Shown piece after piece: positions 6,852-12,257 of a stretch of 12,257 bases of DNA. This DNA is from CAYOXD01 sp964407825. GTDB taxonomy: Bacteria > Desulfobacterota > Desulfobacteria > Desulfobacterales > JAFDDL01. Made by a program: the position numbers and the translations under genes. The notes below the pieces were generated by a model. It saw only the letters and a list, made by a program, of their open reading frames with translations, had not been told where the DNA came from and made no database searches. The first letter of the stretch is position 1. Each line of letters opens with the position of its first letter. Where the stretch lies: assembly GCA_964407825.1 (NCBI GenBank), contig CAYOXD010000097.1:1-12257 (forward strand). Direction: 5' to 3'.

Positions 6852-7775
6852 TCAGCCCTGGGCGCGCCGAGCCGCAAGCCGCTTTTTTGCATATCCCGCG
6901 GCCTCCAGGCCCGCCACGCATCCCTCGCCCACCGATTTGGCGATTTGCCAGGGAGGACCGCAGATGTCACCCGCGGCGTAAATGCCGGCAAGATTGGTTT
7001 CCTGTTTCCGATTGACCTGGACATACTTCATTTCATCATCGAGCCGAAGGCCAAGGCTCAGGACCAGTTCCTTCAGTCCCTTGGCGCCCAATTCGATAAA
7101 GACGCCGGTCAGGGACAGGCGTTGGCCGTCGGACAGCACCAGCGCCTCCACCGAGTCGGTCCCCTCGATGGCCTTGACGGTGGCATCCTGATGGACAATG
7201 GCGGCGCTTTCCCGCAGCTTTCTCTCCAGCGTCTGGGTCAACTTCATCCGCTCGCATACCAGATGGACGGTGTCGGCAATTTGGGTCATGGTCAGGGCGG
7301 CGTCGGCAGCCGCGCTTTCATTTCCGATAACGGCAACGCTTTCTCCCCGGAAAAAATTGCCATCACAGTCCGTGCAGTAGCTGACGCCCCTTCCCAGGAA
7401 CTCCTTTTCTCCGGGAACGCCCAGGGTGTTTCGGGAGGTGCCGGTGGCGATAATGATGGCCACGGCATCGATCCTGTCGTCCCCTTCGGTGGTGACCCGG
7501 TAGCCGCCGTCCCGCGGTTCGATGCGCAAGATATCCTCCTCCAGAAAGGCTGCCCCGAAGGTTTTAGCCTGGAGCCGTCCCTTTTTGAGCATCTCCTCTC
7601 CAGTGAGGTCTGATATGAACGCAACATTTTCCACATGGGCCCGGTATAGGCTGCTGTTGCTTTCCTTCCCCAATACGAGAACGGACACCTTCTTTCTCAC
7701 GGCATGAATGGCCGCCTGAATGCCGGCTGGGCCGGTGCCCAGAATCACCAAGTCAACTGATTGAATTTTATTCAT
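6852..7775 (-). CDS. Thioredoxin-reductase-like flavoprotein without NADPH-binding motifs
   Basis: A 307-residue protein with the low-molecular-weight thioredoxin reductase layout: FAD-binding GTGPAG (13-18), ATGTSRNTLGVPGE (110-123), redox-active C134-T-D-C137 followed by DG, and C-terminal FAD motif AAGDICGPPWQIAKSVGEG (267-285). It should reduce thioredoxin or a thioredoxin-like partner in the cytoplasm. The central pyridine-nucleotide domain is unusual: where GGGDSA is expected it has GNESAA (151-156), and the HRRxxxR motif that holds the NADPH 2'-phosphate is replaced by a stretch beginning HLVCERMK (171-178). Similar losses are known in thioredoxin reductases that use ferredoxin or another donor, and in atypical Desulfovibrio enzymes. 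The electron donor here is therefore unknown. GAGGG lies 4 nt before the ATG. No thioredoxin gene is adjacent. Confidence 0.87.
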   Translation of the reverse strand: MNKIQSVDLVILGTGPAGIQAAIHAVRKKVSVLVLGKESNSSLYRAHVENVAFISDLTGEEMLKKGRLQAKTFGAAFLEEDILRIEPRDGGYRVTTEGDDRIDAVAIIIATGTSRNTLGVPGEKEFLGRGVSYCTDCDGNFFRGESVAVIGNESAAADAALTMTQIADTVHLVCERMKLTQTLERKLRESAAIVHQDATVKAIEGTDSVEALVLSDGQRLSLTGVFIELGAKGLKELVLSLGLRLDDEMKYVQVNRKQETNLAGIYAAGDICGPPWQIAKSVGEGCVAGLEAAGYAKKRLAARRAQG

Positions 7776-7881
7776 GTTTCCCTCTTCCTGGAATGGATAT
7801 TGCTGCCGTCCTCACCCATCCGTGTTTGCCGCCGGGTTGGGAGACACAGGGGCAAGTTCGGCATTAATATAGCCAAGGCCG

Positions 7882-7920
7882 ATTATAGTCCATCTAAGGC
7901 TGACAATGGCCGGTTTGTCA
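7882..7920 (-). promoter_or_regulatory. Candidate promoter with overlapping operator for the reductase gene
   Basis: On the minus strand a perfect TATAAT (7887-7882) lacks a good -35 at the normal distance. The expected -35 area is occupied by an inverted repeat, TGACAA-N8-TTGTCA (7901-7920). A palindrome in place of a -35 suggests activator- or repressor-controlled transcription. The predicted start near 7875 would give a leader of about 100 nt. The regulator is unknown, and the arms do not match the FNR, Rex or PerR sites I know. Confidence 0.35.
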
Positions 7921-8013
7921 ACGCTTAGAACCTGTATTCCTTCCGGCCTGTCCAGAGCGCATCCTACGGTCACGTGACGCTGTTGCGTGTGGCGCCGAGC
8001 GCCTGGCCGAACA

Positions 8014-8052
8014 CGGCCGGGTTTAATGACCCTTGTTCAGTTAGAATCGCTG
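8014..8052 (+). repeat. 39-nt dispersed repeat, copy 1
   Basis: This segment matches the reverse complement of 12219-12257 at 36 of 39 positions. The differences are single bases at the 10th, 17th and 30th positions. Similarity stops soon after 8052. Because the other copy ends at the window edge, the left boundary of the repeat is unknown. It sits in the gap upstream of the geranylgeranyl-reductase-family gene. Confidence 0.85.
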
Positions 8053-8136
8053 GCGAGCTGCCGGCACCGTTGCAATGGCAGGGCATCTCTAGTAGGGTGG
8101 CGTTCATTCCTTGGAATACGGAGATGTGCCTGTATC

Positions 8137-9282
8137 TTGAAAACGGACTACGATGTGATAGTGGTGGGGGCCGGGCCGGCGGGCGCCGCGGCTGCCTACG
8201 ATTTGGCGGTGGGTGGACGGTCTGCGTTGCTGTTGGACCGGTTCGCGTTCCCGAGGCCGAAGCCCTGTGCCGGCGGTTTGACGGTGAAGGCATGCCGTGC
8301 CCTGCGATACGATATAGATCCGGTCGTCCAACGGGTGTGCCGACAGATGGTGATTGCAAGGGGGGTGAAACGTCATCGGACCCTGGCGGTCGATACCCCC
8401 CTCGTGTTCATGACCCGGCGAAAGGAGCTGGATCACTTCTGCCTGAACCGGACCTTGGAGGCCGGGGTCGATTTCCAGGTGGTCAAGAAGATAGCGTTCG
8501 TGACCGAACGCAAGGGGTATGTGGAAATCGGGGCCGATGGGGCGGTGCTCAGGTCGCGATATCTCATCGGTGCCGACGGTGCCAACAGCCTCATCCGGCG
8601 CCTGTGCGCCCCCTTTCCCGAATTCTATAAGGGCTTTGCCATCGAAGCCAGGGTGGCTGTCACCGGAGCGGTGCGCCACACCATGACCTTTGATTTCGGG
8701 AGAGTCCCCTGGGGGTATGGATGGGTGTTTCCAAAGGATGGCCACGTGAATGTGGGACTCTACACCTGTCGGTCCGGGGTGAGGCTCAAGGCCCGGCAGG
8801 TGGCGGCCTATGCAAGGGAGAAAACCGGCGCGGCCGGGGTTGAAAAAATGGCGGCCCATCCCATCGGCCTGGGGGGATGGGCGTACGAGCCCGCGTCCAA
8901 TCGAATCTTCCTCGCAGGGGACGCGGCGGGACTCGCCGATCCCCTGCTCGGAGAGGGGCTTCATAATGCCATCAGGAGCGGTCAGGCGGCTGCCGGGGCG
9001 ATCATGGCCGCCGAGGCCGCCCGGTCTTCCCCGCCAGCCACCCGTTACCGGGAACTGCTTGCCCCCATAAGAGCCGATCTTCTCAGGGCCGCCCGGGCGG
9101 CCAGCTGGTTTTACCGGTTTCCGGCGCTGGGGTACGCCATATTGACCTTGCCGTCCGTCAGGCATCGGCTTACCCATGGGTATGCCGACGGAAGCCCCTT
9201 AAGCGCCATCGACATTCTTCCCCGCCTTCACCGACTGGTGGTCGCCTTGCGGCGGTGGACCGGGAACCGGTCCTGCCTATAA
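8137..9282 (+). CDS. Geranylgeranyl reductase family FAD-dependent oxidoreductase
   Basis: A flavoprotein that probably saturates double bonds of an isoprenoid chain. Family members act on archaeal lipids, chlorophyll side chains or menaquinone tails; in a bacterium like this a quinone or lipid substrate is the likeliest guess. With a TTG start it has 381 residues: FAD loop GAGPAG (11-16), PCAGGL with C44, GADGANS (145-151), the family motif PWGYGWVFP (191-199) and FAD-ribityl GDAAG (261-265) followed by DPLLGEG. The start is uncertain: the conserved domain begins a few residues after TTG 8137, no ATG or GTG is in frame nearby, and GGAG (8120-8123) lies 13 nt upstream. The frame is open back to 7987, with ATG 8026 lying in the repeat. 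The stop overlaps the convergent peroxiredoxin gene by 6 nt. Confidence 0.82.
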   Translation: MKTDYDVIVVGAGPAGAAAAYDLAVGGRSALLLDRFAFPRPKPCAGGLTVKACRALRYDIDPVVQRVCRQMVIARGVKRHRTLAVDTPLVFMTRRKELDHFCLNRTLEAGVDFQVVKKIAFVTERKGYVEIGADGAVLRSRYLIGADGANSLIRRLCAPFPEFYKGFAIEARVAVTGAVRHTMTFDFGRVPWGYGWVFPKDGHVNVGLYTCRSGVRLKARQVAAYAREKTGAAGVEKMAAHPIGLGGWAYEPASNRIFLAGDAAGLADPLLGEGLHNAIRSGQAAAGAIMAAEAARSSPPATRYRELLAPIRADLLRAARAASWFYRFPALGYAILTLPSVRHRLTHGYADGSPLSAIDILPRLHRLVVALRRWTGNRSCL

Positions 9283-9879
9283 CTTGTCCGAATGGGATTT
9301 CATATAGGCCGCCACCCCCTCGGGGGAGGCGCTCATGCCCGGATCCCCCATTTTCCAGCCGGCCGGGCAGACCTCTCCATATTTTTCGTGATGCTGGAGC
9401 GCGTCCAGGATCCTCAGCATTTCATCCACGTTCCGGCCCAGGGGCAGGTTGTTGACCACCTGATGCTGCACGATGCCGTCCCTGTCAATCAGAAAGGACG
9501 CGCGCAGCGCAACTCCCTCGATGGGGTGTTCGATTCCATAGGAACGGGTAATCTCATGCTTGACATCGGCCACCATGGTAAACTGGATGGGCCCGATCCC
9601 CCCCTCGTCCAGCGAGGCGGAGCGCCAGGCGAAATGGGTGAACTGGGAGTCGATGGAAATGCCCACGACCTCGGCATCACGCTCCTTGAACTGTTGGACA
9701 CGGTGGTGGTGAGCGATGATCTCCGTCGGGCAGACGAAGGTGAAATCCAGGGGCCAGAAAAACAGCACCACATATTTGCCTTTGAGACTGGACAGATTAA
9801 AGTCTTCAACGATTTGACCGTTTGGAAGGACCGCCGGTGCGGTGAAATCCGGTGCCGCCCTTGTCACGAGTATGCTCAT
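9277..9879 (-). CDS. Typical 2-Cys peroxiredoxin (AhpC/Prx1 type)
   Basis: Reduces hydrogen peroxide, organic hydroperoxides or peroxynitrite in the cytoplasm, using thioredoxin or a similar donor. The 200 residues are full length. The catalytic motif PLDFTFVC (43-50) fits PxxxTxxC with peroxidatic C50; R125 in ALRASFLID is the conserved active-site arginine; resolving C171 lies in EVCPAGW (169-175). GGIG (93-96) resembles the GGLG loop of peroxide-sensitive forms, but the matching C-terminal YF is absent, so a robust enzyme is expected. AGGAGG lies 5-6 nt before the ATG. It follows the VTT membrane-protein gene by 34 nt on the same strand and is probably co-transcribed with it. The thioredoxin-reductase-like gene at 6852-7775 may belong to the same pathway, but is in a separate unit. 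Confidence 0.95.
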   Translation of the reverse strand: MSILVTRAAPDFTAPAVLPNGQIVEDFNLSSLKGKYVVLFFWPLDFTFVCPTEIIAHHHRVQQFKERDAEVVGISIDSQFTHFAWRSASLDEGGIGPIQFTMVADVKHEITRSYGIEHPIEGVALRASFLIDRDGIVQHQVVNNLPLGRNVDEMLRILDALQHHEKYGEVCPAGWKMGDPGMSASPEGVAAYMKSHSDKL

Positions 9880-9913
9880 AGGACCCTCCTTTTCCTGAAA
9901 TTGCCCAAGGGAT

Positions 9914-10615
9914 TCATGATTTTTCCCCTCTTATCCTTTTTATCAGCCATGGGATAAAAAAGGAAAAGACAAAGAGGGCGATGGAAAAAAAAACCTTGAA
10001 GGAGACAAGCGCTTTCCAGTTCCCGGACGCCCAGACCGCTTTCAGTGTTCCGATAAAAAAGGTGAAGATAAAGGTCCCCACCGTAATGCCCAGCCCCGTT
10101 CCGAACAGGTAATCACGGAACGATACGCCGGTCAGGCCCATGCCGAAATTCATGGGGGTGTAGGGAAAATAAATCAGCCGCAGATAGAGCACGGTGGCAA
10201 ACCCGTTTTTTTGAATGGCCTCGTCGTACCGTTTCAGGCGGTCGCCGATAAGGGTCGTGGCAAAGTCACGCCCCAGGGTCCGACCGATGAAAAACGCGGC
10301 GCTGGCTCCCCCCATGGCGCCGATCCAGACATAGACAAACCCCCAGTAGGCGCCATAAATGGCGGCCCCCAGTCCGGTCAGCAGCGATCCCGGCAAGAAG
10401 AGACATACCCCCACTGTGTAGATGAGCACAAAGACCAGGGGGCCCCAGGCACCGGCGGATGCGGTTACCCTTTCCAGGGCATCACTGGACAGATACGCTC
10501 TGAGAGGGGTGAAACGGACCAGGAGAACGGCACCGACCACGAAACCCAGAAGAAGGAGGGCTTTTAATACGGTTGTTTTCTTTTTCTTCGCTGGTTGTTG
10601 CATCATTGTCCGCAA
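9914..10615 (-). CDS. TVP38/TMEM64 family (VTT/DedA-like) membrane protein
   Basis: An integral inner-membrane protein of the VTT superfamily. Members are linked to lipid scrambling or transport and membrane homeostasis, but the substrate of this one is unknown. Its 233 residues show an N-terminal membrane segment (about 17-35), a long hydrophobic block at 58-112 containing CLFLPGSLLTGLGAAIYG (71-88), the loop GRTLGRDF (111-118), YFPYTPMNFGMGL (149-161), and hydrophobic helices near 170-190 and 205-226 with a basic tail. Start: TTG 10615 has AAGGAG (10621-10626) at 5-nt spacing; the ATG pair at 10606/10603 is an alternative that would shorten it by 3-4 residues. It lies 58 nt after the response regulator gene and 34 nt before the peroxiredoxin gene. 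Confidence 0.88.
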   Translation of the reverse strand: MRTMMQQPAKKKKTTVLKALLLLGFVVGAVLLVRFTPLRAYLSSDALERVTASAGAWGPLVFVLIYTVGVCLFLPGSLLTGLGAAIYGAYWGFVYVWIGAMGGASAAFFIGRTLGRDFATTLIGDRLKRYDEAIQKNGFATVLYLRLIYFPYTPMNFGMGLTGVSFRDYLFGTGLGITVGTFIFTFFIGTLKAVWASGNWKALVSFKVFFSIALFVFSFFIPWLIKRIRGEKS

Positions 10616-10673
10616 GCCCTCTCCTTAAGATTGAACAGCAGCTTCAACCCCTTTTCACCCTGAAATTTCTCGC

Positions 10674-11090
10674 TCATATGTTCTCGATCAGGGCTTGAAT
10701 CATATGCAGCAGATCATCGGCCTCAGGGGGCTTTTCCATATATCCGTCCGGCTCTGGGGGATCTTCCCCCCGGGCCACGCTCGAGAGAGCCACGTAGTGG
10801 AAAAAAGTTTTTTTGGCAATGGCGGAAAGCATGATGATAGGAATGTGCTTCAGGCCTGTGGTGGATTTGAACTCCTGAAAGGTCTGAATGCCATCTTCTA
10901 TCCGAGGCATCATGACATCCAATATGACAAGATCGGGTGCGCGGGTCCGGGCCATTTCCATGGCGCGGCTTCCGTTATCCGCCGTCAAGGCCTCATATCC
11001 ACCCGTTTCGGCAACCGTGGAAACAAAAATGCGCATATCCGCCTCGTCATCCACGACGAGGATGGTTTTCTTCGAGTGCTGCTCGTTCAT
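10674..11090 (-). CDS. Single-domain response regulator (CheY-like receiver)
   Basis: A 138-residue stand-alone receiver domain without an output domain. Conserved residues: acidic pair D14-D15 with E16, phosphoacceptor D58 in VILDVMMP, switch serine S89 in MLSA, and K120 in MEKP. Between beta-4 and beta-5 (about 91-115) there is an extra, proline- and acid-rich loop beyond the CheY core. Such proteins work by binding a partner or by passing phosphate in a relay; no histidine kinase is in the window, so the partner is unknown. The ATG begins only 4 nt after the stop of the epimerase gene, with GGGAG about 11 nt upstream inside that gene, so the two are very likely co-transcribed. Confidence 0.92.
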   Translation of the reverse strand: MNEQHSKKTILVVDDEADMRIFVSTVAETGGYEALTADNGSRAMEMARTRAPDLVILDVMMPRIEDGIQTFQEFKSTTGLKHIPIIMLSAIAKKTFFHYVALSSVARGEDPPEPDGYMEKPPEADDLLHMIQALIENI

Positions 11091-11094
11091 AAGG

Positions 11095-12072
11095 TCAACC
11101 GCTCCCTGTTTTGGCGGGTGGATCCATATCCTCGGAAATTGAAACCTTGATGCCAGGCACCTTGCCTCCTGCCGGCGTCAACAGGTCCGAAAGGGCTGAG
11201 GCGATATCCGGAAAACGGAAGGTGAAACCGGCCCGAAGCAGCCTTTCCGGAACCGCGCGGCAGCTGGCAAGCAGCGCATCGGCAAATTCTCCGAGGGCCA
11301 GCCGCACCAGAAACGCCGGTGCGGGCAGGCGGGCCGGCCGGTGCAGGGCCCGGCCCAGGGCATTGGCAAGATCACGGTTGCGGATGGGCTCCGGTGCGCA
11401 GAAATTAAAGGGGCCTCTGGCGTGGGGGGTATCGAGCAGATAGCGGGTGGCCTCGGCAAGATCCCACATATGGATCCACGGAAACCATTGCGAACCCTCG
11501 CCGACCGGCCCTCCCCCAAACAGGTTGAATATCCTCCGCATCATGGCCAGCGCCCCGCCGTCCCTGCCCAGCACGATGCCAAAACGCATAACGCCGACCC
11601 GGGCACCCTTTTCCCCCGCAGTTAAGGCCTCGGCTTCCCATTCCCTGGCGAGGGTTCCCAGGAAATCCTCCTGGCAGGGCTCGGATTCGCCGATAATGTC
11701 GTCCTCCCGGCTGCCGTAGTATCCCACTGCCGATGCATTCAGCAGCACCCCGTTCCAGTGTACCGGCAGGGCCTTCACCAGGTTCCGGGTGGTCAGCACC
11801 CGGCTGTCGAAAAGGCGCCGTTTATACCGATCCGTCCACCTCCGGAAGATGGAGCACCCCGCCAGGTTAACGATGGCGTCGGAATCGGCCGCTGCGGCCT
11901 GCCAGGGGCCTTCCCGGGTGGTGTCTGCCGCCTCGTACCGGAAACGTTCGTGCGCGATGGCCTTCGGGTTCACCCTTCTGCCCACTGCGGTGACCCGATG
12001 CCCCGCCGCCAGCAGGTGAAGGGAAAGGAATCTGCCGACAAAACCCAATCCGCCGGTGATTAAAATGTTCAT
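11095..12072 (-). CDS. TIGR01777-family epimerase (extended SDR, YfcH/SDR39U1-like)
   Basis: An NAD(P)-binding Rossmann protein of the extended short-chain dehydrogenase type; the family's substrate is not established. In 325 residues: nucleotide loop TGGLGFVG (6-13), NLAG (69-72), FRRWT (76-80), the catalytic region NASAVGYYG (112-120), and the family signature GSQWFPWIHMWDL (193-205). The C-terminal region (about 247-298) is the DUF1731-type domain. The length is slightly above the usual 295-305 because of a short tail after about 305. A strong purine-rich site, AGGGAGGT, lies 5 nt before the ATG. It heads the probable four-gene unit with the response regulator, VTT protein and peroxiredoxin. 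Confidence 0.92.
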   Translation of the reverse strand: MNILITGGLGFVGRFLSLHLLAAGHRVTAVGRRVNPKAIAHERFRYEAADTTREGPWQAAAADSDAIVNLAGCSIFRRWTDRYKRRLFDSRVLTTRNLVKALPVHWNGVLLNASAVGYYGSREDDIIGESEPCQEDFLGTLAREWEAEALTAGEKGARVGVMRFGIVLGRDGGALAMMRRIFNLFGGGPVGEGSQWFPWIHMWDLAEATRYLLDTPHARGPFNFCAPEPIRNRDLANALGRALHRPARLPAPAFLVRLALGEFADALLASCRAVPERLLRAGFTFRFPDIASALSDLLTPAGGKVPGIKVSISEDMDPPAKTGSG

Positions 12073-12147
12073 GGCCCACCTCCCTCCTTCGGGCGATGTG
12101 GCCGCCCCTGGCCTTCATGTGAAACTGCTTGGGGTGATTCGAGGCTA

Positions 12148-12166
12148 CGTTTAGAGCAATTAAACG
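12148..12166. promoter_or_regulatory. Inverted repeat upstream of the epimerase gene
   Basis: CGTTTA (12148-12153) and TAAACG (12161-12166) form a perfect 6-nt inverted repeat with a 7-nt spacer, about 75-95 nt upstream of the epimerase ATG, where a promoter or operator is expected. I see no convincing -35/-10 pair nearby. The rest of 12073-12257 holds no gene. Confidence 0.3.
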
Positions 12167-12218
12167 CTATCAATCTAGCATGGTCATGCCCGAGAGGTCA
12201 ACCATGGGGTGTTGCAGG

Positions 12219-12257
12219 CAGCGATTCCAACTGAACAAGGTTCATTAGACCCGGCCG
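12219..12257 (-). repeat. 39-nt dispersed repeat, copy 2 (cut by window end)
   Basis: Reverse-complement copy of 8014-8052 (36/39 identical). Inside it TGAAC-AAG-GTTCA (12232-12244) is a small perfect hairpin; the first copy has a mismatch in that stem. The match runs to the last base, so the repeat probably extends beyond the window. Confidence 0.85.

Larger units (their letters stand above)
7776..8136. other. Divergent intergenic region between the reductase and the geranylgeranyl-reductase-family gene
   Basis: A 361-nt stretch with no supported gene. It contains a TATAAT on the minus strand (7882-7887), an inverted repeat just upstream of it (7901-7920), the perfect 10-nt palindrome GTCACGTGAC (7969-7978), and one copy of the 39-nt dispersed repeat (8014-8052). 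The plus-strand frame of the downstream gene stays open through 7987-8136, but that part has no family similarity I can recognise. Confidence 0.55.

Noticed and set aside
8104..9177. 357-codon minus-strand frame opposite the geranylgeranyl-reductase-family gene
   Set aside because: It is low-complexity Gly/Pro/His-rich sequence without motifs, while the plus strand encodes a complete flavoprotein.
8014..12257. Composite transposon or genomic island bounded by the inverted 39-nt repeats
   Set aside because: No transposase, integrase or target duplication is visible, and the enclosed genes look like ordinary chromosomal genes. I keep only the repeat pair itself as a finding.

Overview
The window (about 12.3 kb, GC-rich, dense genes on both strands) looks like chromosomal DNA of an anaerobic Gram-negative bacterium. 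I lean towards Desulfobacterota (sulfate-reducer relatives). The reasons are a thioredoxin-reductase-like flavoprotein without usual NADPH motifs, a geranylgeranyl-reductase-family flavoprotein, a stand-alone receiver protein of a type I associate with that group, and hexamer microsatellite DNA. This placement is inference from gene style, not a database match. There is no rRNA, tRNA, CRISPR array, transposase or phage gene.

Layout. (1) 1-90: a phased hexamer tandem array of three blocks (4 + 5 + 6 copies) that runs off the left edge. (2) 127-2664, minus strand: a compact spermidine operon read as AdoMet decarboxylase (speH), spermidine synthase (speE), then a fold-III ornithine decarboxylase. 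Its genes overlap by 20 and 4 nt, and its upstream region holds two hairpins. Together the three enzymes make putrescine from ornithine and then spermidine. (3) 3097-4500, plus: an MltF-type lytic transglycosylase (solute-binding domain plus SLT domain) with a good sigma70-like promoter. (4) 4497-5678, minus: a bifunctional chorismate mutase/prephenate dehydrogenase (T-protein, tyrA). (5) 5888-6847, plus: a cation diffusion facilitator whose metal-site residues look manganese-type. (6) 6852-7775, minus: an atypical thioredoxin-reductase-like protein. (7) 8137-9282, plus: a geranylgeranyl-reductase-family flavoprotein with an unclear start. (8) 9277-12072, minus: a probable four-gene unit, read as TIGR01777-family epimerase, single-domain response regulator, TVP38/VTT membrane protein, then 2-Cys peroxiredoxin.

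All three convergent gene pairs meet with a 4-6 nt overlap or a 4 nt gap, and none has room for a terminator. A 39-nt sequence occurs twice in inverted orientation (8014-8052 and 12219-12257, 36/39 identical); the second copy is cut by the window end.

Most genes are recognisable housekeeping or stress genes, and I do not see a convincing new multi-gene system. The best leads are the atypical reductase, the phased hexamer array, the inverted repeat pair, and the structured leader of the spermidine operon.
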